NCBI RefSeq assembly: GCF_003287935.1
Contig: NZ_CP030287.1
Location: forward strand, 558,001 to 622,000
Direction of reading: 5' to 3'
Source: Streptomyces sp. ICC1
GTDB taxonomy: Bacteria; Actinomycetota; Actinomycetes; Streptomycetales; Streptomycetaceae
Length of the DNA stretch: 64,000 bases
The position numbers were made by a program, and so were the translations under genes. Below the pieces are notes generated by a model that was given only the letters and a program-made list of their open reading frames with translations, was not told the origin of the DNA and searched no databases. Position 1 is the stretch's first letter. Every line of letters starts with the position of its first letter. Of the stretch, positions 45,780-55,778 are shown one piece after another.

Positions 45780-46051
45780 CAGCACGCAAGCCGCCGACCT
45801 GGGATTTCTTCCCAGGAAGGCGCTCCATTCGGCCCCGGACTCCGCGTCCGGGGCCGTTTGCGTGAGCGGTGCGTGAGCGGACGTGCCAGCGGCCTCTGGG
45901 ATTCCCGCCGACGGATCGGCACGATCCGGCACGTGCTCCGCGCCTTCTTCCGGCTCCGCGGCCGCCTTGGCAGGGGCTTCCTGTCCGGCTACCCGGGCAC
46001 GCGGTACGAGCCGGGCGGCGGCCTCGGCGATCGCGAGATCGGCTTCGGGGA

Positions 46052-46327
46052 GATGGACCGCGCCCGCGCCGTGGTCACCGCCTGGTCCGACCTCATGCCA
46101 CGCGTTGATCAAGAGGTCGTCGCCCTGCTCAAGCGCGCCCGCAAGGCCGTCACCGTCGCCCTGGTCTCCAACGCGACCACGCGGCTGGATTCGGATCTCG
46201 CTCGGCAGGGGCTGGACGTCCTCGCCGACGCCGTGGTGAACACCGCCCACATCGGTGTCGCGAAGCCGGACCCGCGTGTCTACCTCATCGCCGCCGAGCC
46301 AGTCGGGGCGCCAGTCCAGCGCTGCCT
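46052..46327 (+). pseudogene. HAD-superfamily hydrolase fragment
   Basis: About 92 codons in one frame resemble the middle and C-terminal part of a HAD phosphatase: DRARAVVTAWSDLMPRVDQE, the motif II region VTVALVSNATTRLDSDLARQ, and VVNTAHIGVAKPDPRVY with the motif III lysine. Homology ends at PVQRCL; motif IV is missing, and so is the nucleophile aspartate at the N-terminus. A dead remnant between the tRNA-Arg and the ISL3 element. Confidence 0.68.
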
Positions 46328-46403
46328 CCCCAGGCTCCCCAGGCTCCCCAGAACGTTCAACCCCCAACCAGCTGAGGGGAAGAGCGACCCTGGGGATTTT
46401 CAC

Positions 46404-46426
46404 GGCTCTGACCGGAGTTCCGTGAA
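46404..46426 (+). repeat. Left terminal inverted repeat of the ISL3 element
   Basis: Identical over 23 bases to the reverse complement of 48656-48678. Preceded by the duplicated octamer ATTTTCAC. Confidence 0.92.
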
Positions 46427-46473
46427 TCCCCAGGTCAGGGGGTGTGTGAAGGAACGTTCCGGCAGGGCATCCA

Positions 46474-48075
46474 TTGCTGGTGGGGGTTTGCTCGCTGGAT
46501 GATGTGCTGTTTCCGGATGTCGACGTGCGTTTGGAGGGTGTGGAGTTCACGGCGGACATCCTGGTCGTCGTGGCGGCTGCGTGCGGTCCGCCGTCCAGAT
46601 GCCCGGGATGCAACGCCAGGGCTCGACGGGTGCATTCCTGCTACGAGAGGCGCCTGGCCGAGCGGCCTTTGACCGGGAGAAAGCTACTGGTCAGGCTGCG
46701 CGTCCGACGATTCTTCTGCGACCGGGCCACGTGCCGGCGGCGGACCTTCGTCGAACAGGTCAGTGGCCTGAGCGAGCGGTACCGTCGCTCCAGCCTCGGG
46801 CTGAAGACATGGCTCCGCCGGGTCGCGGTCGAGCTCGGCGGCCGGGCCGGCGAACGGTTGTGCCGTCGCCTGCATCTCGTCGCAGGACGGACGCGGCTGC
46901 TGGGACTTCTGGAGCCCCCGATGGCGCCGGAACGGTCCCCGCGGGTCCTCGGCGTCGACGAGTTCGCCTTTCGCAAGGGCCGCACGTACGGAACCATCCT
47001 GGTCGACGTGGAGGCCGGCCAGGTCGTGGACGTCCTGCCCGACCGCACCTCCGAGACCTTGGCCGCCTGGCTGCGCAACCATCCCGGCGCCGAGATCATC
47101 TGCCGAGACCGGGCCTCGGCCTACACGCGGGCAATCAAGCAAGCGGCCCCCGACGCTGTGGAAGTCGCCGACCGCTGGCACCTGCTCCAAAACCTCGCCG
47201 CCGCAGTGGAGAAGACCTGCCACCAGCACCGCGCCTGCCTGCGCAAACGGGCCGACGAGGAGACCGGCCGCATCCGAGAGGCACCACCGCCCATACAGGT
47301 CCCAGTCCACGAATTACCCCGGACGCAGATCGTCGAACGGACCCGGCACCGCTACACCGACGTCCAGAAACTCGTTGCGGCTGGCTGGACGATCAGCGCC
47401 ATCGCCCGTCGTCTCCACCTCGACCGCAAGACCGTCCGACGGTTCCGCGACACTGACCTCGACCAGTTGCTCGCCTCCGCCAACGAACGACGCCCGGCAG
47501 GAGTGCTGGAACCGTTCAAGCCATACCTCAATACCCGGTTCACCGAGAGTCTCGGCCAGGTCAGCGGTAGCCGCCTCTTCCTGGAGATCCAGGAACGCGG
47601 CTACCGAGGCAGTCGCCAGGTCGTCCGCAAACACCTCGCGGCCCTTCGCGTCGGCAACGCCGAACCCGTCCGCGCCGACATCCCCAGCCCTCGCAAGATC
47701 ACCGGCTGGATCATGCGACCGCAGGACACACTCCCACCCGAACTCGACCGCCGCCTGCTCGAAGTACGCATCGCTTGCCCCGACATCGCCCGTGCCTGCG
47801 ACCTTGCCCGAGCCTTCGCCGAACTCCTCCGCCACCGACGCGGCTTCCTGCTCACCGAGTGGATCCGCCAGGCCGAGCGAGACGCACCGAAGCCAATCAG
47901 CGGCTTCGCAGGCTTCCTCCGCCAAGACCTCGACGCCGTCACCGCGGGACTCACCCTGAGCTGGAGCTCAGGCGTCGTCGAAGGCCACGTCAACAGGGTC
48001 AAGACAATCAAGCGGGCCATGTACGGCCGAGCCTCGTTCACCCTTCTTCGGACCCGGATTCTCGCGCGTTCCTGA
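46474..48075 (+). CDS. ISL3-family transposase
   Basis: A 533-residue transposase starting at TTG 46474 (GTG at 46480 is an alternative). The N-terminus has the zinc-finger pairs CPGCNARARRVHSCYER and FFCDRATCRRR, then an HTH segment; the DDE domain begins at RVLGVDEFAFRKGRTYGTIL (catalytic Asp) and continues with IICRDRASAYTRAIKQAAPD, VADRWHLLQNL and ends with LSWSSGVVEGHVNRVKTIKR (catalytic Glu) and MYGRASFTLLR. All motifs are intact, so it may be active. An extra region with a second HTH (WTISAIARRLHLDRKTVRRF) is typical of longer ISL3 transposases. The 3' end overlaps the convergent passenger gene by 38 bases. Confidence 0.95.
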   Translation: MLVGVCSLDDVLFPDVDVRLEGVEFTADILVVVAAACGPPSRCPGCNARARRVHSCYERRLAERPLTGRKLLVRLRVRRFFCDRATCRRRTFVEQVSGLSERYRRSSLGLKTWLRRVAVELGGRAGERLCRRLHLVAGRTRLLGLLEPPMAPERSPRVLGVDEFAFRKGRTYGTILVDVEAGQVVDVLPDRTSETLAAWLRNHPGAEIICRDRASAYTRAIKQAAPDAVEVADRWHLLQNLAAAVEKTCHQHRACLRKRADEETGRIREAPPPIQVPVHELPRTQIVERTRHRYTDVQKLVAAGWTISAIARRLHLDRKTVRRFRDTDLDQLLASANERRPAGVLEPFKPYLNTRFTESLGQVSGSRLFLEIQERGYRGSRQVVRKHLAALRVGNAEPVRADIPSPRKITGWIMRPQDTLPPELDRRLLEVRIACPDIARACDLARAFAELLRHRRGFLLTEWIRQAERDAPKPISGFAGFLRQDLDAVTAGLTLSWSSGVVEGHVNRVKTIKRAMYGRASFTLLRTRILARS

Positions 48076-48607
48076 GTCCATCGACGCGCGATACGTGATG
48101 AGAATGCTGGCCAGACCTGCGGATCGGAGAGCCCAGGATGTCATCGATCTTCGCTGATGCGACATCAAGGAGACCCTGCCCGAACAGGCACAGTGACCCC
48201 TCCCAGGGGTGACCGAAGCTGCCGGTCAGGAAGTCCTCTGACAGGTAGATGTAGTAGTCGCCATCGGGGTACGGGCTCAGGGGCCACTGCTCCTGTTCGG
48301 AGCCGCGAACGAGGTGAGGCGAGAATCGGAACGAGGCGTGTTGCCAGTCCAGTGCGAACAGCGTGCCTTGCGGAGGTACGCAGGCTGTAAGGCCCTGCTC
48401 GACCACCTCGACGAGCCGGTCGAGCCGCTCATATTCAGGGTCGTCGTCCAACGAGGCCAAGCTCCAGGTAACGGAGTCGAGAGGCTCCTTGATAGCCGGC
48501 CATTTAGCCTGGTTCATACCGGGATGAAAGGCGAACTCCGCGTCGAAACGGTCCCAGACGTTGCGGTACTCCGCTTCTGAAAGTTGGACCACAGGCTCCT
48601 TCATCAC
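48038..48607 (-). CDS. DUF2716-like protein, passenger gene within the ISL3 element
   Basis: A 189-residue soluble protein beginning MKEPVVQLSEAEYRNVWDRF. WPAIKEPLDSVTWSLASL, PDGDYYIYLSEDFLTGSFGH and PWEGSLCLFGQGLLD match the DUF2716 proteins of Streptomyces as I remember them; their function is unknown. GTG at 48607 or ATG at 48604 are possible starts. The gene lies wholly between the transposase and the right inverted repeat, so it moves with the element. It has no link to transposition that I can see. Confidence 0.78.
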   Translation of the reverse strand: MMKEPVVQLSEAEYRNVWDRFDAEFAFHPGMNQAKWPAIKEPLDSVTWSLASLDDDPEYERLDRLVEVVEQGLTACVPPQGTLFALDWQHASFRFSPHLVRGSEQEQWPLSPYPDGDYYIYLSEDFLTGSFGHPWEGSLCLFGQGLLDVASAKIDDILGSPIRRSGQHSHHVSRVDGLRNARESGSEEG

Positions 48608-48719
48608 CCGCAGATCCTACCGATCAGCCCTCTGTGGTCAGCTCACGAGCAGCCGTTCACGGAACTCCGGTCAGAGCCATTTTCACGAATCCTCATCAGC
48701 ACCCCGTTGCCGTGTTCGC

Positions 48720-49110
48720 CCGCCGCTTTCGACGCTGCGGCCGCTCCGTGGCGTGAGGCCCTCGAGGACCTGGACGAAGACGTCCTCGCCGAGGCCGGCG
48801 CCGAAGCGCGGGCCTTCGGCGCCGGCCCGGCGGCCGCCGTCGACGAGCTGGTGCGCGGCCTGCTCGGGCAGTTGGCCGACTGGCAGCAGTCGATCGGCGA
48901 GCTGGGCCGCGCGCTCACCACGGCAGCTGAAGGCCAACCGCTACCCGGCTGGTCCACCGACGCCGGCCGCACCGAGGACATCGGGTGGCGCCAGGCCCGC
49001 ACCACGCTGCTCGAGGCTGTCGCACGCCACCACCACGCTCACCTGATCGCCGCCATCGTCGAGCTCGGCGGTGAGCTGGAGCTCCCAGCTACCCGTAACG
49101 GGCGCTTCAG
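48720..49110 (+). pseudogene. Unrecognised gene remnant
   Basis: About 130 codons in one frame with good coding character (AAAPWREALEDLDEDVLAE, ELVRGLLGQLADWQQSIGEL, WRQARTTLLEAVARHHHAH), helical and acidic, but no start codon with a ribosome site and no recognisable family. It begins close to the right flank of the ISL3 element and seems to lose coding character after ELPATRNG, so it is probably an internal piece of a larger gene. Confidence 0.4.
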
Positions 49111-49137
49111 GGGCGCGGCATCCAGAAGGCTGCGCGG

Positions 49138-49527
49138 TCAGCGCCGGCCGCCGCCGATGCGGCGGTCGTCGGCCAGTGCGGTCAGCGGGCCGAACTCGCG
49201 GGCAAGCTGGTTCCACGTCAGAACCTCGCCACAGCGGGCCGGGAATTCCTTCGGGTTGAACTCGGGCATGGTCCAGGTTCCAGTGCCCCGGTCCCGCAGC
49301 CACAGGTCCCCGTCACCGTCGACCACAGTCGGCGGGACCGGTACGGGCTCGGCCTGATCGGTGGGCTCCCAGGTGACCCGGCCCGGGTGGGAAACGCGGC
49401 GCAGCTCGGTGGTGGCCAGCCGCGCGGCCAAGTCACGGGTGGACTCTTCGGCGTCCTTGACCGACTCGAGTCGGAATGCGTCGTCAAGTACGGGCAGGGC
49501 TGGATTCTTGCTGCGCTTTGAACTCAT
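49138..49527 (-). CDS. Hypothetical protein
   Basis: A 129-residue basic-then-acidic protein starting at ATG 49527 (MSSKRSKNPALPVLDDAF). AARLATTELRRVSHPGRVTW and DGDLWLRDRGTGTWTMPEFN hint at a small beta domain. No family recognised and no membrane segment. GGAGGTAGGTC on the minus strand before the start serves as ribosome site. It lies in accessory DNA between a mobile element and remnants and may belong to an integrated element. Confidence 0.55.
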   Translation of the reverse strand: MSSKRSKNPALPVLDDAFRLESVKDAEESTRDLAARLATTELRRVSHPGRVTWEPTDQAEPVPVPPTVVDGDGDLWLRDRGTGTWTMPEFNPKEFPARCGEVLTWNQLAREFGPLTALADDRRIGGGRR

Positions 49528-49709
49528 ACGCTGACCTACCTCCGGTGGGGGGCGTCACATCTGTTATGGCACCCCGTAGAGGAACACGGTATCCGAGGCG
49601 GGAGCCGGGCCGGCTACGACCACTGTCCAGGTGGAGGCGCTGGCACACCGGGCTGTGGGGCTAGGTGGTGAGCTGATCCTGGACGTGGCGCAATCCGTGG
49701 TGGTAGCGC

Positions 49710-49931
49710 TCAGATCTGGCGGTCCGGGTCTGAGAAGGCGGGGCTGCCGGGGGCGAGCGGACGTCGGGCCGGGGCGGGTGCGGGCTCGGGCTCGGCCTCG
49801 CCGGGCGGCTGGCGGAAGTCGGCGCCCTGCTCGACCGGCACCAGCCGGCGTCCACCCGCCCGGGCGGGTACGGGAGCGTCGGAAGCGGGCTCGGAGAAGG
49901 CGGGCAGCGAGAGCGGTCGACGGTCGGTCAT
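49710..49931 (-). CDS. Small Pro/Ala-rich hypothetical protein
   Basis: A 73-residue ORF starting at ATG 49931 (MTDRRPLSLPAFSEPASDAP), rich in Pro, Ala and Arg and probably disordered (QPPGEAEPEPAPAPARRPL). No family recognised. Small ORFs of this type are common in integrated plasmids of Streptomyces. The call rests on a clean start and codon bias only. Confidence 0.35.
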   Translation of the reverse strand: MTDRRPLSLPAFSEPASDAPVPARAGGRRLVPVEQGADFRQPPGEAEPEPAPAPARRPLAPGSPAFSDPDRQI

Positions 49932-50922
<991 letters not shown>

Positions 50923-50940
50923 GCGCTGACACGCATTCTG

Positions 50941-50980
50941 CAGCTGGGGCCCGCATCCCTCGGGGTGCGGGCCCCAGCTG
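50941..50980 (+). terminator. Terminator hairpin after the cold-shock gene
   Basis: CAGCTGGGGCCCGCA pairs with TGCGGGCCCCAGCTG around a ten-base loop, 18 bp after the stop. A very strong stem without a T-run, normal for Streptomyces. Confidence 0.8.
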
Positions 50981-51240
50981 CATGCATTTCCCGCGGTGGG
51001 TCCACCCGCGGTTCGAACAGTGAGAGATCCGGCCGACTGGCCCTCTCGGGGCTACACCCGAGTTAATTACTTTGGTTGCCGCGTCCACGTGACGCCACCT
51101 TGTTTCAGCGCCTGGCCCGTACAGATTCCCTGTCCGCCAGATCTGCTTTCGCATTCCATTCGGCCCGTTCTCGCAATTCCCTGCGCTGCTTCTACGCTGC
51201 GGGAATTCCTTGATACGTGCCGCATCAAGGAAGGTTCCGC

Positions 51241-52773
51241 ATGAACCCCGCACGTACGAACGACCGCTCCTCCCGCACCCGCAGCCGCACCGGCGGCCCC
51301 GCTTTCGGCGCCGGCGCCGGTTCCGGCCGGGGCAGCCGCTTCGGCTCTTCGACCCCGAGCCGTTCCGGAGCCCCGAGCCGCTCCGGTGGTCCGAGCCGCT
51401 CGGGCGGATACGGCCGTCGGCCCGCCGCGATCCAGGGCGAGTTCGCACCGCCGAAGACGATCACCCCCGCGCTGCCTGCCGTCGAGGCCTTCGCCGACCT
51501 CGACATGCCGGCCCAACTGCTGACCACGCTCACCCGTGAGGGCATGGCCACGCCGTTCCCGATCCAGGCCGCCACCCTGCCCAACACCCTCGCGGGCCGT
51601 GACGTCCTGGGCCGTGGCCGCACCGGCTCCGGCAAGACCCTCGCCTTCGGCCTCGCCCTGCTGGCCCGTACCGCCGGCCAGAGCGCCGAGTCGGGGCAGC
51701 CGCTCGCGCTGATCCTCGTACCCACCCGTGAGCTCGCCCAGCAGGTCACCGCCGCGCTCACCCCCTACGCCCGCGCGGTCAAGCTGCGCCTGGCCACCGT
51801 CGTCGGCGGCATGCCCATCTACCGGCAGGCCGCTGCGCTGCGCGCCGGGGCCGAAGTGGTCGTCGCCACCCCGGGCCGGCTCAAGGACCTCATCGACCGT
51901 GGTGACTGCCGCCTGAACCAGGTCGCCGTCACCGTCCTGGACGAGGCCGACCAGATGGCCGACATGGGCTTCATGCCCCAGGTCACCGCCCTCCTCGACC
52001 AGGTCCGCCCCGAAGGCCAGCGAATGCTGTTCTCCGCCACCCTGGACCGCAACGTCGACCTGCTGGTGCGCCGCTACCTGACCGACCCCGTCGTGCACTC
52101 CCTCGACCCCTCGCAGGGCGCGGTCACCACGATGGAGCACCACGTCCTGCACGTCCACGGCGCCGACAAGCAGCGGACGACGACGGAGATCGCCGCCCGC
52201 GAAGGCCGCGTGATCATGTTCCTCGACACCAAGCACGCCGTGGACCGCCTCACCCAGGACCTCCTCAACAGCGGGGTCCGCGCCGCCGCCCTGCACGGAG
52301 GCAAATCCCAGCCCCAGCGCACCCGGACCCTGGCCCAGTTCAAGACCGGCCACGTCACCGTGCTGGTCGCCACCAACGTCGCCGCCCGCGGCATCCACGT
52401 CGACAACCTCGACCTCGTCGTCAACGTCGACCCGCCGACCGACCCCAAGGACTACCTGCACCGCGGCGGCCGTACCGCCCGCGCCGGCGAGTCCGGCAGC
52501 GTCGTCACCCTGGTCACCCCCAACCAGCGCCGCGAGATGGCACGCCTCATGCAGGCCGCGGGCATCACCCCGCAGACCACCCAGGTCCGCTCCGGCGACG
52601 AGGCCCTCAACCGCATCACCGGCGCCCAGACCCCCTCCGGCATTCCGGTCACCATCACCGCACCGGTCTCCGAGCGGCCCAAGCGCAGCACGGCCTCCCG
52701 CGGCCGCCGCGGCCCCGCCTCGGCCGCCCGGCGCGCGAGCGCACGGCAGTCCTCCTTCGATGCGGCGGCCTGA
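51241..52773 (+). CDS. DEAD-box ATP-dependent RNA helicase
   Basis: A 510-residue protein. The first 75 residues are a low-complexity Ser/Gly/Arg tail (PSRSGGPSRSGG), likely RNA-binding. The helicase core follows: Q motif FPIQAATLP, Walker A GRGRTGSGKTLAF, PTRELAQQV, TPGRLKDLI, motif II as VLDEADQMADMGF, SAT in FSATLD, and motifs V-VI ATNVAARGIHVDNL and HRGGRTARAG. The ATG at 51241 follows GGAAGG. It probably unwinds structured RNA in the cold with the upstream Csp; SCO5920-type by position. Confidence 0.95.
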   Translation: MNPARTNDRSSRTRSRTGGPAFGAGAGSGRGSRFGSSTPSRSGAPSRSGGPSRSGGYGRRPAAIQGEFAPPKTITPALPAVEAFADLDMPAQLLTTLTREGMATPFPIQAATLPNTLAGRDVLGRGRTGSGKTLAFGLALLARTAGQSAESGQPLALILVPTRELAQQVTAALTPYARAVKLRLATVVGGMPIYRQAAALRAGAEVVVATPGRLKDLIDRGDCRLNQVAVTVLDEADQMADMGFMPQVTALLDQVRPEGQRMLFSATLDRNVDLLVRRYLTDPVVHSLDPSQGAVTTMEHHVLHVHGADKQRTTTEIAAREGRVIMFLDTKHAVDRLTQDLLNSGVRAAALHGGKSQPQRTRTLAQFKTGHVTVLVATNVAARGIHVDNLDLVVNVDPPTDPKDYLHRGGRTARAGESGSVVTLVTPNQRREMARLMQAAGITPQTTQVRSGDEALNRITGAQTPSGIPVTITAPVSERPKRSTASRGRRGPASAARRASARQSSFDAAA

Positions 52774-52819
52774 GAACCACGTGATCCGGAAACTGACCCA
52801 TCTCTGCAGGAGGCAGATT

Positions 52820-53224
52820 TTGACGCTGGTCCAGATGCAGCCCCGCTCCGCGCACGCCGACCTCACCCACCGCACGGTGGACCAGGCCATGGAAGCCGCC
52901 GGTCCGCAGGTCTGCGACGACATGACCGTCGAGGTGGCCCTGGCCGTCACGGCCGGCTCCCGCACAGACCATCTGCTCGTCTGCGACGAGGACGGCCTGT
53001 GCACCGGACTGATCACCCAGGCCCAGCTCACCGCCATCCGCGACAGCGCCGCGTACACCGACCGGCTCCGTCTGCGCGATGTCCTCGGCGACCGCGGGCC
53101 GTTCACCTCACCCATGACCACCATGGCCGAGGCCGAGCACGCGATGCACTACCGCAGCCTCACCGCCCTGCCCGTCGTCGACGGACAAGGCAGCGCCCTG
53201 GGCGTCCTCGCCCTCGCCCGCTGA
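52820..53224 (+). CDS. CBS-domain protein
   Basis: A 134-residue protein made of a CBS pair: TVDQAMEAAGPQVCDDMTVE, HLLVCDEDGLCTGLITQAQL, then a second half ALPVVDGQGSALGVLAL. CBS pairs bind adenine nucleotides and sense energy state. Start TTG at 52820 is chosen because AGGAGG ends about six bases before it; the frame is open further upstream. It lies 46 bp after the helicase gene and 49 bp before the SCO5918-family gene, in one likely operon. Confidence 0.82.
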   Translation: MTLVQMQPRSAHADLTHRTVDQAMEAAGPQVCDDMTVEVALAVTAGSRTDHLLVCDEDGLCTGLITQAQLTAIRDSAAYTDRLRLRDVLGDRGPFTSPMTTMAEAEHAMHYRSLTALPVVDGQGSALGVLALAR

Positions 53225-53273
53225 ACCACCTCACCGCCGCACGACCGTCCCCTCCTTCTCCCTGTGAGGCATC

Positions 53274-53588
53274 ATGCGCTGTGTCATCGCCCGCTTCCCG
53301 TTCGAGCTGACCAAGTCGGGTGTCCTGGAGTCCATGAAGGACGTCAAGCCCGAAGAAGTCCTCGGCGAGTCCGTGATCATCGGCCGCCGCACCTACCCCG
53401 TCAAGCAGGTCGGCCAGGTCCTCACCCGCCAGGACCGCCGCGACTTCAGCATCGGCGAAGTCCTCCGCGCCATGACCCAGCTCGGCTTCACCTGCCGCAG
53501 CAGCCTCCCCCGGACCACCGCGCCCACACGCGTGCCCAACCCCCTCCAGCGGGCCTCCGCGATGCTCGGCACCCCCATCACCGCCTGA
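53274..53588 (+). CDS. SCO5918-family conserved protein
   Basis: A 104-residue protein that begins MRCVIARFPFELTKSGVLES and continues SVIIGRRTYPVKQVGQVLTR, RRDFSIGEVLRAMTQLGFTC. I recall this as a conserved streptomycete family named after SCO5918, next to a helicase and cold-shock gene; the function is unknown. Basic and probably cytoplasmic. Possibly part of the cold response by association. Confidence 0.78.
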   Translation: MRCVIARFPFELTKSGVLESMKDVKPEEVLGESVIIGRRTYPVKQVGQVLTRQDRRDFSIGEVLRAMTQLGFTCRSSLPRTTAPTRVPNPLQRASAMLGTPITA

Positions 53589-53700
53589 CCGGCAGGCCGG
53601 GCGGCCGGGCGGCCGAGGGCATAGGTGAAGGTCGCGGGCAGGGTGTGGGGCGATCCGAGAGACTCGGGGTAGGCGAGCAACTCCTGGGAAGCAGCGGTAT

Positions 53701-54504
53701 ATGGACATCAAGCGCAGGAACAACGTGACCGTGACCGGCAATCCGCAGGGTCGGACGGTGGTATTGGCGCACGGATTCGGCTGTGACCAGAACATGTGGC
53801 GGCTGACCGTACCCGCACTGGCCGGTGACTACCGGGTGGTGATGTTCGACTACGTGGGCTCGGGCCGCTCAGACCTGTCCGCGTTCTCAGAGGGCCGTTA
53901 CAGATCCCTGGACGGCTATGCCCGGGACGTGGTGGAGGTGTGCGACGCGCTCGACCTGCACGACGCGGTGTTCGTGGGGCACTCGGTCAGCGCGATGGTC
54001 GGTGTACGGGCAGCGGGGATGGCTCCGGAGCGTATCGGGGCGCTGGCGATGATCGCTCCCTCTCCCCGGTACATCGATGACGAGGGCTATCGGGGCGGTT
54101 TCAGCGCGCAGGACATCGACGAGCTCCTGGAGTCGCTGGAAGCGAACTATCTGGGCTGGTCGGCGGCGATGGCGCCTGTGATCATGGGGAATGCGGAGCG
54201 GCCCGCGCTCGGTGAGGAGCTGACGAACAGCTTCTGCGCCACCGACCCGGACATGGCGCGCGTCTTCGCCCGGACCACGTTCCTGTCCGATTCGAGGGAC
54301 GAACTGGGGGACGTGAGCGTGCCGACGCTGGTGCTGGAATGCACCCAGGACGCCATCGCGCCCCGGGAGGTCGGCGCCTTCGTCCACAAGGCGATCCCCG
54401 GCTCGACCCTGATCACCCTTGATGCGACCGGGCATTGCCCGCACCTGTCCGCTCCCGAGGCCACCAACGAGGCGATCACCGGGTTCCTGGCAGGCCTGCG
54501 TTGA
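53701..54504 (+). CDS. RsbQ-type alpha/beta hydrolase (energy-stress sensor partner)
   Basis: A 267-residue hydrolase: TVVLAHGFGCDQNMW (oxyanion loop), the nucleophile serine in VFVGHSVSAMVGV, the acid in VLECTQDAIAP and the histidine in ATGHCPHLSAPE, so the triad is complete. The sequence DQNMWR, FDYVGSGRSDLSAF and PRYIDDEGYRGGF closely follows RsbQ of Bacillus, which is needed for RsbP to act under energy stress; its small-molecule ligand is unknown. Stop and start overlap with the following RsbP-like gene (TGATG), strongly supporting a working pair. No clear ribosome site pins the ATG at 53701. Confidence 0.88.
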   Translation: MDIKRRNNVTVTGNPQGRTVVLAHGFGCDQNMWRLTVPALAGDYRVVMFDYVGSGRSDLSAFSEGRYRSLDGYARDVVEVCDALDLHDAVFVGHSVSAMVGVRAAGMAPERIGALAMIAPSPRYIDDEGYRGGFSAQDIDELLESLEANYLGWSAAMAPVIMGNAERPALGEELTNSFCATDPDMARVFARTTFLSDSRDELGDVSVPTLVLECTQDAIAPREVGAFVHKAIPGSTLITLDATGHCPHLSAPEATNEAITGFLAGLR

Positions 54505-55778
54505 TGTGCCCCACCGGGCAACAGCCCGACCCGCACGGCGCGGACGAGGAGGAAACGTCGGACGCGGCGTTCGCCGGCCTCCTGGAAGACAGTGCCGAGG
54601 AACTGTACGAGAGCGCACCGTGCGGGTACCTGTCCACGCTGATGGACGGCACCATCGCCAAGATCAACACCACGTTGCTGGACTGGCTCGGCCTCCAGCG
54701 GGACGCGGTGGTGGGCCGGATGCGGTTCACCGATCTGCTGACCGTGGGCGGCAAGCTCTACCACGAAACCCACTTCGCGCCGCTGCTGCGCATGCAGGGC
54801 GAGATCGGCGGCGTCGCTCTTGAGATCAGACAAGCCGATGGTGTCCGGATGCCCGTGCTGGTCTCGTCCGTGGTCAAGCGCGGAGCCACGGGCGAGCCGC
54901 TGCTGATCCGCACCACCGTCTTCAACGCCCGCGACCGCCGCGCCTACGAGGTGGAACTCCTGCGGGCCCGCAAGACGGCCGAGGACGCGCTGAGACGGGC
55001 GGAGATCGACCGGGCCCGGCTGCAGGACGCCCTCGCGGTACTCCAGCGGTCGCTGTTGCCCGACATCCTTCCGGCCATCCCCGGAGTGGAGACGGCCGCC
55101 CACTACCGCACCGCGTCGCCCGACCGGCTCGGCGGCGACTTCTACGACGTCTTCCCCATTGACGGCCGGCGCTTCGCGTTCTTCCTCGGTGACGTGTGCG
55201 GCAAGGGCCCCCAGGCCGCCGCGGTCACCTCGCTGACCCGCTACACCCTGCGCGCTGCCGCCCTGCACGACCCCGACCCCGTGTCCGCCCTGTCGACGCT
55301 CAACAGGGTGCTCCACGAGCGCTACAGCGGCGGCGACCCCCGCTACTGCACCGCCGTCTTCGGCATTCTCGAGCCCGCCCTCACGACGGGGCACGTCGCC
55401 GTCGTCCTCGCCTCGGGCGGCCATCCGCCGGCCCTCCTCCTGCGCGCCGACGGCACGGCCGACTTCCTGGCAACCCCGGGCGGCCTCCTCGTCGGCATCC
55501 TGCCGGACGCGCACTTCACCACCGCCGGCACCACGCTCGCCCCCGGAGACACCCTCCTGCTCTACACCGACGGACTCACCGAAGCCCGCACCGGCGAAGG
55601 TCGCACCTCCCTGTACGGGGACGAGGCCCTGCACGCCTTCGCCACCGGCCACGCCGGCAGGTCCCCGGACGCGATCATCGAGGCCCTGACCGGTCTGCTG
55701 GATGGCTTCGGCAACGGCCTCGACGACGACACCGCCCTCCTCGCCCTCGGCGTCCCCACGACGAAGAACCCGCGATGA
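54504..55778 (+). CDS. RsbP-type PAS-domain PP2C phosphatase
   Basis: A 424-residue protein. Residues about 30-145 form a PAS domain (APCGYLSTLMDGTIAKINTT), then a helical linker (ARKTAEDALRRAEIDRARL, 155-180), then a SpoIIE-type PP2C domain (about 190-420) with metal-binding aspartates in GGDFYDVF, GDVCGKG, YTDGLTEAR and LDDDTALL. In Bacillus, RsbP dephosphorylates RsbV under energy stress so that it releases sigma factor. The ATG at 54504 overlaps the hydrolase stop, and its own stop overlaps the STAS gene (ATGA). Confidence 0.88.
   Translation: MCPTGQQPDPHGADEEETSDAAFAGLLEDSAEELYESAPCGYLSTLMDGTIAKINTTLLDWLGLQRDAVVGRMRFTDLLTVGGKLYHETHFAPLLRMQGEIGGVALEIRQADGVRMPVLVSSVVKRGATGEPLLIRTTVFNARDRRAYEVELLRARKTAEDALRRAEIDRARLQDALAVLQRSLLPDILPAIPGVETAAHYRTASPDRLGGDFYDVFPIDGRRFAFFLGDVCGKGPQAAAVTSLTRYTLRAAALHDPDPVSALSTLNRVLHERYSGGDPRYCTAVFGILEPALTTGHVAVVLASGGHPPALLLRADGTADFLATPGGLLVGILPDAHFTTAGTTLAPGDTLLLYTDGLTEARTGEGRTSLYGDEALHAFATGHAGRSPDAIIEALTGLLDGFGNGLDDDTALLALGVPTTKNPR

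Larger units (their letters stand above)
46404..48678 (+). mobile_element. ISL3-family insertion sequence carrying a passenger gene
   Basis: A 2,275-bp element with perfect 23-bp terminal inverted repeats (46404-46426 and 48656-48678, ends GGCTCTGACCGG...) and a perfect 8-bp direct duplication ATTTTCAC (46396-46403 and 48679-48686), the duplication size of ISL3 elements. It contains the ISL3 transposase on the plus strand and a DUF2716-like gene on the minus strand before the right repeat. ISL3 members are usually 1.2-1.6 kb, so about 0.6 kb here is passenger DNA. Confidence 0.92.

Noticed and set aside
45278..45865. A 195-residue plus-strand frame across the tRNA-Arg
   Set aside because: It translates the tRNA itself and has no protein pattern.
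45741..46613. Minus-strand frame ending in CPRQDSNLRHPL
   Set aside because: The ending is the familiar antisense translation of a tRNA; the rest is antisense of the HAD remnant and ISL3 left end.
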